The position numbers and the translations under genes were made by a program. This document shows positions 6,721 through 14,089 of a DNA stretch of 23,385 nt, piece after piece. The DNA is from Ruminococcus flavefaciens. Its GTDB lineage: Bacteria > Bacillota > Clostridia > Oscillospirales > Ruminococcaceae. Below the pieces are notes generated by a model. It did not search any database. It had not been told where the DNA came from and saw only the letters and a program-made list of their open reading frames with translations. Location: positions 1 through 23,385 of the forward strand of contig DBYI01000048.1 in NCBI GenBank assembly GCA_002310115.1, read 5' to 3'. Every line of letters begins with the position of its first letter. Position 1 is the first letter of the stretch.

Positions 6721-7693
6721 TAAACATTATAAAGTTGTAAAAGCCCCAAATGCTCTTAGCAACCCAATGTACATTCTGACAAAGGCTGTTGTAAAAGCAG
6801 CAAAAATCAAGAACAGCCTGATCGGTACAAAAGATGAAGTCCTTGCAAAAGCGGCCAAAATAAATGCTAAAAATCGCCATTTCATCATGCCGACAGATAA
6901 TAAGGCACACTATACCGACCATCTGATACAGTATCAGTACCACTGTGTTGAAATTGATATTGAAAAGTCACGGCGTAAAAATGCGATACTCTTTGTGTTC
7001 GGAGGCGGAATGATACTCGGCTCTGATAAAGGAGATATCGGGCTTTCGAGAAAGATCGCAGAGAAAACAGGCTCAGATGTGTGGTTTCCGTATTATCCTT
7101 TATGCCACGAACACGATATGCTCGAAAATGTGCAGATGATATTTGAATGTTATGAGAAAATGCTGACATTTTACAAGCCTGAAAACATTGTATTCCTTGG
7201 CTTTTCATCGGGCGGTGCGCTGATACTCGACCTTATATCATACATAAATGAACTGAATGACAACGGCAGAAATATACCCATGCCGGGACTGCTGATTCCC
7301 ATATCGCCCGGAAGTGTTCCTGTAACAGAAGCGGAAAAATCAGCAATCAATAAACTTGATGAAAGGGATATCATGATACCTGCGGAATATATGTATACCG
7401 CCCGTGAGATCATGTGTCACGGCAGGGATATTCCTGAAATATACCTTACAACTGCACACGGCGACTTCCGAAATGCTCCAATGACGCATTTCTATTATGG
7501 CAGTGCTGAAACGCTTTATGCCTTTGCTCCCAGCTATGCGGAGAGCTTCAGAAATGCAGGTGCAAAGTGCGTAATCCATGTGGGAAAAGGAATGCATCAC
7601 TGCTATGCCTTGCAATACTTTATTCCTGGCTGTAAGCCTGCATTTGAGGAGATAATGGGGCTGATACAAAAGTATTATAAAAGGGAGAAATAA
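6710..7693 (+). CDS. Alpha/beta hydrolase, HSL/acetyl-esterase type
   Basis: This 327-residue hydrolase has the order of a hormone-sensitive-lipase-type esterase: an oxyanion-hole FGGGMILGS (residues about 97-105), the nucleophile elbow GFSSGG (Ser166), and a C-terminal GKGMHHCYA with His296 or His297 as catalytic base. The acidic residue is probably in GSAETLYAFAP (Glu instead of the more usual Asp). It is cytoplasmic by sequence, with no signal peptide. The family hydrolyses carboxylic esters of small or acyl-containing substrates; the substrate here is unknown. The start overlaps the upstream gene by 11 bp with AAAGGAGG in front, indicating translational coupling. Confidence 0.88.
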   Translation: MRFDKHYKVVKAPNALSNPMYILTKAVVKAAKIKNSLIGTKDEVLAKAAKINAKNRHFIMPTDNKAHYTDHLIQYQYHCVEIDIEKSRRKNAILFVFGGGMILGSDKGDIGLSRKIAEKTGSDVWFPYYPLCHEHDMLENVQMIFECYEKMLTFYKPENIVFLGFSSGGALILDLISYINELNDNGRNIPMPGLLIPISPGSVPVTEAEKSAINKLDERDIMIPAEYMYTAREIMCHGRDIPEIYLTTAHGDFRNAPMTHFYYGSAETLYAFAPSYAESFRNAGAKCVIHVGKGMHHCYALQYFIPGCKPAFEEIMGLIQKYYKREK

Positions 7694-7695
7694 TT

Positions 7696-8265
7696 ATGAG
7701 AAAACATTCTTGGAGTAAGAAAAACGCACTGTGGATGCTGTTGTATGCTGCACTGTATGTGATAGCGTCTGTAATTGTCTGCGTACTGGGTTCGATACAC
7801 CCGTTTCTTTTCGTGTGCTATCAGATAACAGCAGGATTACTTGTAACAGGCGTAGCAGCGAAAGCATTCGAACGCATAAAAGCGTTTGGAGCTGCTGTTT
7901 GTCTGTCACTCGGAATGCTTATAACTTTCTTTGCAATGCGTGACGCGAATCTGTGGCATTGTGTGCCTGTTATTGTCATTGCTGTTCTTTCGGAGCTGAT
8001 CCGTATTGCATATGAATATAACGAAAAAGGAAATATGATCGCTGCTGTGATAATGTCCTTTTCAACATTCGGATATTACGGACAGATATGGTTCAATCGT
8101 GATTATACTTACGAGTGTGCGGTTGAGGAAATGCCGAGCGGTTATGCGGAAACACTTATGAATTGCAGCCCTGAATGGTCATTTCCAATCGTTATTATCA
8201 TTGGAATAGCAGTTGCATTGATAATTTATAATATAACTAAAAAGCTGTTCAAATTTGACAGATAA
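7696..8265 (+). CDS. MptD/Trep_Strep-family ECF transporter S component (putative)
   Basis: This 189-residue membrane protein has five to six hydrophobic segments. It carries the features I associate with the MptD/Trep_Strep family of ECF substrate-binding components: the segment around FGYYGQIWFNRDYTY, then YAETLMNCSPEW before the last transmembrane helix and a short basic tail (KKLFKF). S components capture a micronutrient-like substrate and work with an energising ATPase/EcfT module, none of which is encoded here, so it would have to share a module encoded elsewhere. It starts 2 bp after the hydrolase, with GGGAGA upstream. The substrate is unknown; family assignment is probable rather than certain. 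Confidence 0.72.
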   Translation: MRKHSWSKKNALWMLLYAALYVIASVIVCVLGSIHPFLFVCYQITAGLLVTGVAAKAFERIKAFGAAVCLSLGMLITFFAMRDANLWHCVPVIVIAVLSELIRIAYEYNEKGNMIAAVIMSFSTFGYYGQIWFNRDYTYECAVEEMPSGYAETLMNCSPEWSFPIVIIIGIAVALIIYNITKKLFKFDR

Positions 8266-8281
8266 TAAAGGAGTGGAATCA

Positions 8282-9067
8282 ATGAGTGCGAATTATAAGA
8301 ACTGGGTGCCGAATGGAATGATAACTGTGCTTACCGCTGGAACAGCGATTCTCGGTGCAGGAACGGCAGCACTGATGTGTGCAAAGATTGATCCGAAGCT
8401 GAAAAAGGCGCTTGTTGGAACAGCAGGTGCTGGTACGCTTGTATGCGGTGCGATGACTGCATGGAGCATCTATGCTCACAGCAAATTCTCTTATGACGGC
8501 AAGCGTCAGCTTTCAAAAGAGATAGTTGAGGGAACTGCGGGATACATCACACTACCCGAAGGTGGGATAGGTCTTGATGTAGGCTGCGGAAGCGGTGCGT
8601 TGACTATCGCTTGTGCAAAGCGTAATCCGCAGGGACGAATGATCGGTATTGACCGCTGGGGCATGGAGTATGCTTCATTCAGTCAGCAGCTCTGCGAGGA
8701 CAACTCCGATGCAGAGGGCGTTAATAATACTGAGTTTCATCAAGGCGACGCCTGCAAGCTGGATTATCCCGATGAGTATTTCGACGCAGTTACAAGTAAC
8801 TATGTTTATCATAACATTGCAGGTGTGAATAAACAGGAGCTTTTGCGAGAAACATTGCGTGTACTGAAAAAAGGCGGTACATTTGCTATCCATGATATTA
8901 TGTCAAAGGCTCGGTACGGCGATATGCAGCAGTTTATCAGCGAGCTGTATGCTGAAGGCTATGAGGTCGCAGAGCTTATCGACACAACAAACGGTATGTT
9001 CATGACAAAGGGCGAAGCTAAAGTTCTTGGTCTGAGCGGCTCGTCGCTGCTGATTGGAAAGAAGTAG
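8282..9067 (+). CDS. Class I SAM methyltransferase with N-terminal membrane hairpin
   Basis: This 261-residue protein has two hydrophobic, Gly/Ala-rich helices at residues about 12-34 and 43-65, followed by a class I (Rossmann) methyltransferase domain. The SAM-binding motif I is GLDVGCGSG (residues 97-105), the acidic loop is IGIDRW, motif II is QGDACKLDYPDEYFD, and LRETLRVLKKGG follows as in UbiE/COQ5-like enzymes. The hairpin would hold the catalytic domain at the inner membrane face, which suggests a lipid-like substrate. The start at 8282, not the in-frame ATG at 8255, is chosen because AAAGGAG precedes it and the earlier one lies inside the upstream gene. Confidence 0.9.
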   Translation: MSANYKNWVPNGMITVLTAGTAILGAGTAALMCAKIDPKLKKALVGTAGAGTLVCGAMTAWSIYAHSKFSYDGKRQLSKEIVEGTAGYITLPEGGIGLDVGCGSGALTIACAKRNPQGRMIGIDRWGMEYASFSQQLCEDNSDAEGVNNTEFHQGDACKLDYPDEYFDAVTSNYVYHNIAGVNKQELLRETLRVLKKGGTFAIHDIMSKARYGDMQQFISELYAEGYEVAELIDTTNGMFMTKGEAKVLGLSGSSLLIGKK

Positions 9068-9070
9068 ATC

Positions 9071-9583
9071 ATGGTGATTAATGCGTTGATATGCGGTCTT
9101 ATATGGTCGGTCATGTGGAGCGTTTATGTATTTCTGATACTGAAATACTATCCGTTTTCCATGCTTCATGATTATCCAGAGGATATCCAGGCTGCGGCAG
9201 CAATAGATAAACCTTCAAAAGAACAGGAAAAAGCAGCCAGACGATTCGGTGCAGTCGGCGGTTTTATCATATTTGTTATACTGCTTATATTCGGATTGAT
9301 GAGATTTTACAGCGAACAGGCTTCTTTCGTACAGGTACATATATATCTGTTTATAGTCGCTATGACATGGAATGTTGTTGATCTGCTCGTTATGGACTGG
9401 CTTATCGTATGCACGATCACGCCGAAATGGGTAGTAATAAGAGGAACAGAAGGCTGCAAGGGATATAAGGACTATCTCTTTCACTTCAAGGGATTTCTGA
9501 TAGGCTGCGTATATACCACTATCATGGCAGTGCTGTTTTCATGGATTGACTATGGGATACTTCGTTTATTGATATGGAGGTAA
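9071..9583 (+). CDS. Small multi-pass membrane protein, unknown function
   Basis: This 170-residue protein has four hydrophobic segments, at about residues 1-25, 62-80, 88-115 and 140-165. A hydrophilic loop (residues about 33-60) contains PSKEQEKAARRFG. There is a conserved-looking stretch MDWLIVCTITPKWVVIRGTE, then KGYKDYLFHFKGF. I do not recognise a named family. It begins 3 bp after the membrane-anchored methyltransferase, with GGAAAGAAG upstream, so it is tightly coupled to it. Confidence 0.8.
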   Translation: MVINALICGLIWSVMWSVYVFLILKYYPFSMLHDYPEDIQAAAAIDKPSKEQEKAARRFGAVGGFIIFVILLIFGLMRFYSEQASFVQVHIYLFIVAMTWNVVDLLVMDWLIVCTITPKWVVIRGTEGCKGYKDYLFHFKGFLIGCVYTTIMAVLFSWIDYGILRLLIWR

Positions 9584-9589
9584 GGCGAT

Positions 9590-10078
9590 ATGATGAAGAA
9601 TAAAGAACATTTGCCGATTTTTGGAATCGGACCGTTTCTTGTAACAGGAATGGCTGTTGTTACCGCTATTGCTATCGTATTAATTTATTATGTGTGCAAA
9701 CTCGGCACATTAAGCGGCTTTACCGCTATGCTGCTGCGTGTTGTCGGAACTATTCTGTCGATACCAGGGATTATTATCTGGTTTATCGGCGCAGTACGTT
9801 CGGACATGGACGAGAATATCAAGGAAAATCGGCTTAAAAAAAATGGTATTTACGCTTGGGTAAGAAATCCCATGTACAGCGGCTGGTGGATATTTATCTC
9901 AGGAATCAGCCTGATTTGGCACAATGTATTTCTGATTCCCGTTATTTTAATTAACTGGTGCATTATGACTGTAGTGCTGAAAAATACAGAGGAAAAATGG
10001 CTGCGCGATCTTTACGGACGTGAATATGAGGATTACTGTAAGCGTGTCAATAGGTGTATTCCATGGAAACGAAACTGA
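9590..10078 (+). CDS. ICMT/PEMT-like integral membrane methyltransferase
   Basis: This 162-residue protein has four hydrophobic segments and the signature of the isoprenylcysteine carboxyl methyltransferase / phospholipid methyltransferase superfamily: KNGIYAWVRNPMYSG (residues 84-98) for SAM binding, then EEKWLRDLYGREYEDYCKRV (134-153) near the C-terminus. These enzymes methylate hydrophobic substrates inside the membrane using SAM; in bacteria the substrate is usually unknown. The start is ATG 9590 or 9593, with GGAGG 8-10 bp upstream. It is the second methyltransferase of the operon and a different fold from the others, supporting a membrane-soluble substrate. Confidence 0.88.
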   Translation: MMKNKEHLPIFGIGPFLVTGMAVVTAIAIVLIYYVCKLGTLSGFTAMLLRVVGTILSIPGIIIWFIGAVRSDMDENIKENRLKKNGIYAWVRNPMYSGWWIFISGISLIWHNVFLIPVILINWCIMTVVLKNTEEKWLRDLYGREYEDYCKRVNRCIPWKRN

Positions 10079-10092
10079 AAGGAATTAGTAAT

Positions 10093-10740
10093 ATGACAAG
10101 TACAGAATACAAAAACTTATCCGTTAAGGAATTTACAAAAGCTGCTGAGGTATACGAATCAGATCAGGCAGGAATATATAATATGTGCAAGAAGGATTAT
10201 CCTGATATACTCGCAGAATTGGAGAAAGAATCGTTCACCGACCTGCTGGACTGCGGCTGCGGAACAGCACCCATGCTGACGCTGCTGCATGAAAAATACC
10301 CCGACAAGCACTATACAGGCATTGACCTTACTCCAAAAATGATCGAGGTCGCAAAAGCAAAGAAAATGGAAAATGTTGAGTTGGTAGTCGGTGACTGTGA
10401 GAACCTTCCTTTTGCTGAAAATTCCTTTGACGCAGTGATATGCTCCGAGAGCTTTCATCATTACCCGAATCCACAGGACTTTTTCAATAGTGTTTACCGT
10501 GTACTCCGTCCGAATGGCAGATTCATTCTGCGTGATGTTACAGTTGAGCCGTCAGTTAAACGCTGGCTGTTTAATCACATAGGTGTAAAGCTTGTGAACC
10601 TGACAGGTAAGGGCGATGTTCGGATTTATGGCAGAGATGACATCAAAAAAATGTGTGATAATGCAGGCCTTCATTTGGAGTCTTTTGAAAAGAGAGCTTC
10701 CTATCGTCTGCACGCCGTTATCAGAAAAAGCAAAGCTTGA
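10093..10740 (+). CDS. Class I SAM-dependent methyltransferase
   Basis: This 215-residue soluble enzyme has motif I LLDCGCGTA (residues 51-59), the acidic GIDLTPKM (binding the SAM ribose), VVGDCENLPFAENSFDAVIC and VYRVLRPNGRF, the standard order of the UbiE/COQ5 (Methyltransf_11) group. The start at 10093 is preferred to 10054, which lies inside the upstream gene; AAAGGA precedes it. It probably acts in the cytoplasm on a small molecule. The substrate is not readable from sequence. Confidence 0.9.
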   Translation: MTSTEYKNLSVKEFTKAAEVYESDQAGIYNMCKKDYPDILAELEKESFTDLLDCGCGTAPMLTLLHEKYPDKHYTGIDLTPKMIEVAKAKKMENVELVVGDCENLPFAENSFDAVICSESFHHYPNPQDFFNSVYRVLRPNGRFILRDVTVEPSVKRWLFNHIGVKLVNLTGKGDVRIYGRDDIKKMCDNAGLHLESFEKRASYRLHAVIRKSKA

Positions 10741-10758
10741 AAATCGAGGACGAATAAT

Positions 10759-11259
10759 ATGCTTTTAACGATTTTCCTTGCAATAGTGTTTTGTGCGGCG
10801 ATAACACTTATGCTTTTATCAGCAGTAGCATTTATCCAGAAGAAAGAATTCTTCTCGTCCGCACCAAAGGAAGCACAGGAAGCTATTCTGCCGAGAGAAC
10901 ATGAATTATTCTACGGTGCGAGAGCAATAGGCCAGACCCTGATGATATTCAGCATACTAATGATAGCTGGCGTAGGCGTAATATCAATTTGGGACGGTTT
11001 CAGAAGTAACTTTACGTTTTTACAGTTCTTCCTGCGCTTTGTTTCCATATTCACCATTTACAAAATATACGACATGATCTGCTTTGATTATTTTCTTCTG
11101 ATGAAATATCAGTTTTTTCAGTTTTATTACCCAGAGGTCAAGAGCGTATATTCGGGTAGAAAATACGGATACAACATCAAAAGCCAGCTATTGAAGCTGT
11201 TTGTTATTTTTCCTGCCGCTTCTGCACTTGTGGCGTGGATATGCACATTATTTCAATAA
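10759..11259 (+). CDS. Membrane protein of unknown function
   Basis: This 166-residue protein has four hydrophobic segments: residues about 1-26, 54-75, 88-115 and 145-166. A conserved-looking loop AILPREHELFYGARAIG lies between the first two, and a Phe/Tyr-rich segment around YDMICFDYFLLMKYQFFQFYYPE between the last two. No family is recognised. It resembles the gene at 9071 in size and topology but not clearly in sequence. It sits 18 bp after a methyltransferase. Confidence 0.78.
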   Translation: MLLTIFLAIVFCAAITLMLLSAVAFIQKKEFFSSAPKEAQEAILPREHELFYGARAIGQTLMIFSILMIAGVGVISIWDGFRSNFTFLQFFLRFVSIFTIYKIYDMICFDYFLLMKYQFFQFYYPEVKSVYSGRKYGYNIKSQLLKLFVIFPAASALVAWICTLFQ

Positions 11260-11283
11260 CACTTATAAAGAAAGGAACGAAAT

Positions 11284-11934
11284 ATGTATTTAGTGTTTTC
11301 AATATTAGGACTGCTCGGCGGTTTACTTTGCTGTGTGGGAGATGTTCTGTTCGACCTGAAAGGCAAAAGAAATCAAAAACTCGGCACGTCTAAAAATATT
11401 GACAGTAACTGGCTGAAAATGGCTGATTGGAGGTTCGGACTGTCTATTGCACTTGCTCTGATAGGAGATGCCTTTGTTGGACTTGGTTTTTATTCTATCG
11501 GAATGCAGATTGCAGAAACGCATTCTCTTCTCGGTTATCTGACACTCGGATGCGGATATTTCGGATCTATTGCTGGCATTTTTATTCATTCCTTTGTCTG
11601 CATTCAGGCACTTATCTACAAAGGAGCAATGATACACGGCGACCTACAGATAGCAGATGATATACTCGAAAAACTGTACAAGCAGATCACACCAACATTT
11701 TTCGCAGGATATATCACGCTGATGATACCGACAGCCACCGTTATAATAGCAATACTCAACGGAGCACTCGATGTTCCGAAAATATGTGTATTGCTGAATC
11801 CGATTGTTTTTCTGATCTTCGGTGTGACCTGTCGAAAGATTGATCCTGTGAAATTTCAGGATCTGCCCGGAATTATAATGCCGAGTTTGGGGCTTGCTAT
11901 GTTCGGACTGATCGGGATTCTGAATCTGACATGA
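11284..11934 (+). CDS. DUF6796-like membrane protein, second copy
   Basis: This 216-residue protein has six to seven hydrophobic segments and the N-terminal motif LLGGLLCCVGDVLFD, matching the GGCMTFVGDWLLGYG motif of the gene at 5995. The arrangement of helices after it is also similar (GFYSIGMQI here, CYFGIYRLI there). I infer that they are divergent paralogues and may form a heteromeric membrane complex. The start has AAAGGAAC upstream, and the next gene follows after 16 bp. Confidence 0.82.
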   Translation: MYLVFSILGLLGGLLCCVGDVLFDLKGKRNQKLGTSKNIDSNWLKMADWRFGLSIALALIGDAFVGLGFYSIGMQIAETHSLLGYLTLGCGYFGSIAGIFIHSFVCIQALIYKGAMIHGDLQIADDILEKLYKQITPTFFAGYITLMIPTATVIIAILNGALDVPKICVLLNPIVFLIFGVTCRKIDPVKFQDLPGIIMPSLGLAMFGLIGILNLT

Positions 11935-11950
11935 TGAAGGAGCAAAATAA

Positions 11951-13126
11951 ATGGAAAAATATGGTATATCTCAGAAAATAGAGTTCAAAACAGGTACATA
12001 CGAGCTGAACAGCGATGCGAATTTCAATTTTCAGCTCAATCGTGTCATTATGTGGGACGGCGGTGATGCTGACGAGGTTGCTGCTGTATCACAAATCATA
12101 AAGACAAGTTCTGATTGGGTAAGTGCAATGGAACAGCTTGCCGAAAAAGCACACGCCGAAGGCAGAACTGCCAACGAGATCGCATATCTTCGTATGTCGG
12201 AGTTTTTCATATATGATACAGATCCGAAGAAAAAGCAGCGTTACAATGAAGCCTGTGAACTGTTTTATGATTATTACAGCGAATATTTTGACAAAGGTAT
12301 CGTTGAGCGGCATAAAGTTCCGTACTGCGGCGGCTATCTGCCTGTTATGGTGACAAAAGCAAAGGGGAAAAGAAAAGGTGCGCTGCTGCTTCACGGCGGA
12401 AACGACAGCTATTTTGAGGAGCTTTTTTTTCCTATGCTGTATCTTGCAGAGAACGGTTTTGACGTATATCTGTATGAAGGACCGGGACAGGGCGGCGTTC
12501 TACGCTTGCAGGAAATGAAATTCACGCATAAATGGGAGAAGCCGACAAAAGCTGTGTTGAATTACTTCAAGCTGAATGATGTAACGATAGTCGGTGCATC
12601 TCTCGGCGGATACCTTGCTCCCCGTGCAGCAGCATTTGACAAGCGTATCAAGCGAGTGGTTGGCTGGTCGATATTCCCCGATTTCTTCGATGTTATTATA
12701 TGCGATCATCCTAAGCCCATGCGGAAAACCATAGACTTTATGTTCCGCAGGGGACTTGATGCACCGCTGAATAAGCTGTATACAAAGATGATGGAAAAGG
12801 AGGAGATCATCAAATGGAATCTTCTCCACGGAATGTACGCTTATGATGCAAAAACGCCCTGTGAGTATGTAAAGAAGATACGCAGATTCACGCTGAAAGG
12901 CATTGCTGACAGAATAGATCAGGACGTACTTATCATCGGTGCGAACAAGGATCATTTTATCATGCCTTACCTGTTCCATGAGGAATATGATATGCTGCAA
13001 AATGCCCGTTCCTTAACATTAAGACTGTTGACGGACAAGCAGAATGCAGGAGCACACTGCAATGTCGGCAATTCAAAGCTGGTACTGGATTCTATCATCA
13101 AATGGGTAGAGTGCTGCACTGAATAA
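11951..13126 (+). CDS. Alpha/beta hydrolase with N-terminal helical region (FrsA/DPOH-hydrolase-like)
   Basis: This 391-residue hydrolase has about 140 N-terminal residues that are mostly helical and probably form a cap or dimer region. The catalytic fold follows, with LLLHGGNDS (oxyanion region, 146-153), VGASLGGY (nucleophile Ser217), GANKDHF (acid Asp334) and AGAHCNVG (His369). The overall plan matches the FrsA-like / 2,6-dihydroxypseudooxynicotine-hydrolase-like group, which cleaves C-C or ester bonds in small organic molecules. There is no signal peptide. It differs in type from the hydrolase at 6710, so the operon carries two distinct hydrolytic activities. AAGGAGC precedes the start. 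Confidence 0.88.
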   Translation: MEKYGISQKIEFKTGTYELNSDANFNFQLNRVIMWDGGDADEVAAVSQIIKTSSDWVSAMEQLAEKAHAEGRTANEIAYLRMSEFFIYDTDPKKKQRYNEACELFYDYYSEYFDKGIVERHKVPYCGGYLPVMVTKAKGKRKGALLLHGGNDSYFEELFFPMLYLAENGFDVYLYEGPGQGGVLRLQEMKFTHKWEKPTKAVLNYFKLNDVTIVGASLGGYLAPRAAAFDKRIKRVVGWSIFPDFFDVIICDHPKPMRKTIDFMFRRGLDAPLNKLYTKMMEKEEIIKWNLLHGMYAYDAKTPCEYVKKIRRFTLKGIADRIDQDVLIIGANKDHFIMPYLFHEEYDMLQNARSLTLRLLTDKQNAGAHCNVGNSKLVLDSIIKWVECCTE

Positions 13127-13147
13127 TTTTTAAGGAGAATGATGAAT

Positions 13148-13771
13148 ATGGGACTTATGAAGAACTTTTTTAGTCAGACAAGAAAGCCCGAAGGTACACT
13201 CGGCAAGATGATGCTTTCGGGTATGAATTCGGGACACGCAAAGCTGGCGGATTGGGGATTTGAGCATCTCCCGAAGCTGTCACCGAAACAGGTTGCTGAT
13301 CTCGGCTGCGGTGCAGGCAGAAATGCAGGTGAACTGCTGAAAAAATATCTGCAGGCAGTTGTTACCGCAATGGATTATTCCGCGCTTTCCGTTCAAAAGG
13401 CAAAGGAATACAATCAGGCTATGATAGACGCAGGCAGGTGCAGGGTAATACAAGGCGATGTATCGAAACTGCCCCTCGAAGCTGACAGCTTCGAGCTTGT
13501 GACTGCTTTTGAAACGATCTATTTCTGGCCAGGACTTGAAAAGTGCTTTTCGCAGGTGGCTAAAATTCTGAAAGACGGCGGCTACTTTATGATATGCAAT
13601 GAGTCCGACGGTACAGATAAGACGAGCAAAAAATTTGAAGCTATCATTGACGGTATGCATTGCTATACGCCCGCTGATATCATGGCGGCACTGAAAGCGG
13701 CAGGATTTTCAGAAGTACGCTCAGTTCACCATACCTCAAAACCGTGGATAACGGTTATTGCAAAGAAATGA
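13148..13771 (+). CDS. Class I SAM-dependent methyltransferase
   Basis: This enzyme of about 207 residues has motif I VADLGCGAG (residues 49-57), then MDYSALSV, QGDVSKLPLEADSFE and LKDGGYFMICNE, typical of the Methyltransf_11 group. The N-terminal residues 1-30 (KNFFSQTRKPEG, MNSGH) precede the fold and are characteristic of a Clostridial subgroup. Three ATGs are possible (13139, 13142, 13148). I prefer 13148 because the GGAG at 13134-13137 lies 10 bp upstream, but 13142 is also possible. It is the last gene of the operon and is followed by a strong terminator. Confidence 0.9.
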   Translation: MGLMKNFFSQTRKPEGTLGKMMLSGMNSGHAKLADWGFEHLPKLSPKQVADLGCGAGRNAGELLKKYLQAVVTAMDYSALSVQKAKEYNQAMIDAGRCRVIQGDVSKLPLEADSFELVTAFETIYFWPGLEKCFSQVAKILKDGGYFMICNESDGTDKTSKKFEAIIDGMHCYTPADIMAALKAAGFSEVRSVHHTSKPWITVIAKK

Positions 13772-13842
13772 AGCTGATAACATAGCAGTAATAAACCGCG
13801 ACTTGACCACCGATATACTTATGACTTAAGATATAAGCATAC

Positions 13843-13870
13843 AAAACAGGCTTTCCGAAAAGCCTGTTTT
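13843..13870 (+). terminator. Terminator of the methyltransferase/hydrolase operon
   Basis: A 12-bp stem, AAAACAGGCTTT (13843-13854) with AAAGCCTGTTTT (13859-13870), has a 4-nt loop CCGA and ends in TTTT. The flanking A and T runs make it bidirectional in principle. It closes the operon that starts at 5995. Confidence 0.88.
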
Positions 13871-13978
13871 ATGATTTTACATAAAAATACTTGCAATATT
13901 ATAGACAATAAATGACAGCACCGGTGCATGAGGTATAATTTGATCTGTTGCTTTTTGCGATGAAAAACGAAAAATGTA

Positions 13979-14007
13979 TTGACATGAATTACAAATAGTG
14001 CTATACT
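13979..14007 (+). promoter_or_regulatory. Promoter of the FMN_bind surface protein gene
   Basis: TTGACA (13979-13984) and TATACT (14002-14007) have a 17-bp spacer. It gives the gene its own transcription unit, with a 5' leader of about 75 nt. Confidence 0.85.
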
Positions 14008-14012
14008 TATTA

Positions 14013-14030
14013 TGTTAGTAAATGCTAACA
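14013..14030 (+). promoter_or_regulatory. Palindromic operator candidate
   Basis: TGTTAG (14013-14018) and CTAACA (14025-14030) form a perfect inverted repeat with a 6-nt spacer. It starts 6 bp after the -10 box, where a bound repressor would block transcription. The TTAG/CTAA core recalls DtxR/IdeR-type iron boxes and the palindrome at 4937-4954, though the spacers differ (6 nt here, 8-10 nt there). Confidence 0.5.
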
Positions 14031-14089
14031 GCATATTATAAGGCAAGCTGTTAATTTATTATCAATATACAGTAAAGTGAGGTCAAAAA

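Larger units (their letters stand above)
13772..14089. other. Intergenic region between the operon and the FMN_bind surface protein
   Basis: This 318-bp gap holds the terminator of the operon (13843-13870), then a promoter (13979-14007) and a palindromic operator (14013-14030) for the downstream gene. Nothing coding was seen in the remaining AT-rich sequence. Confidence 0.8.

Noticed and set aside
12500..13000. Long minus-strand frame of 166 codons antisense to the second hydrolase
   Set aside because: No ribosome binding site or recognisable domain, and the plus-strand gene has clear catalytic motifs; shadow frame.
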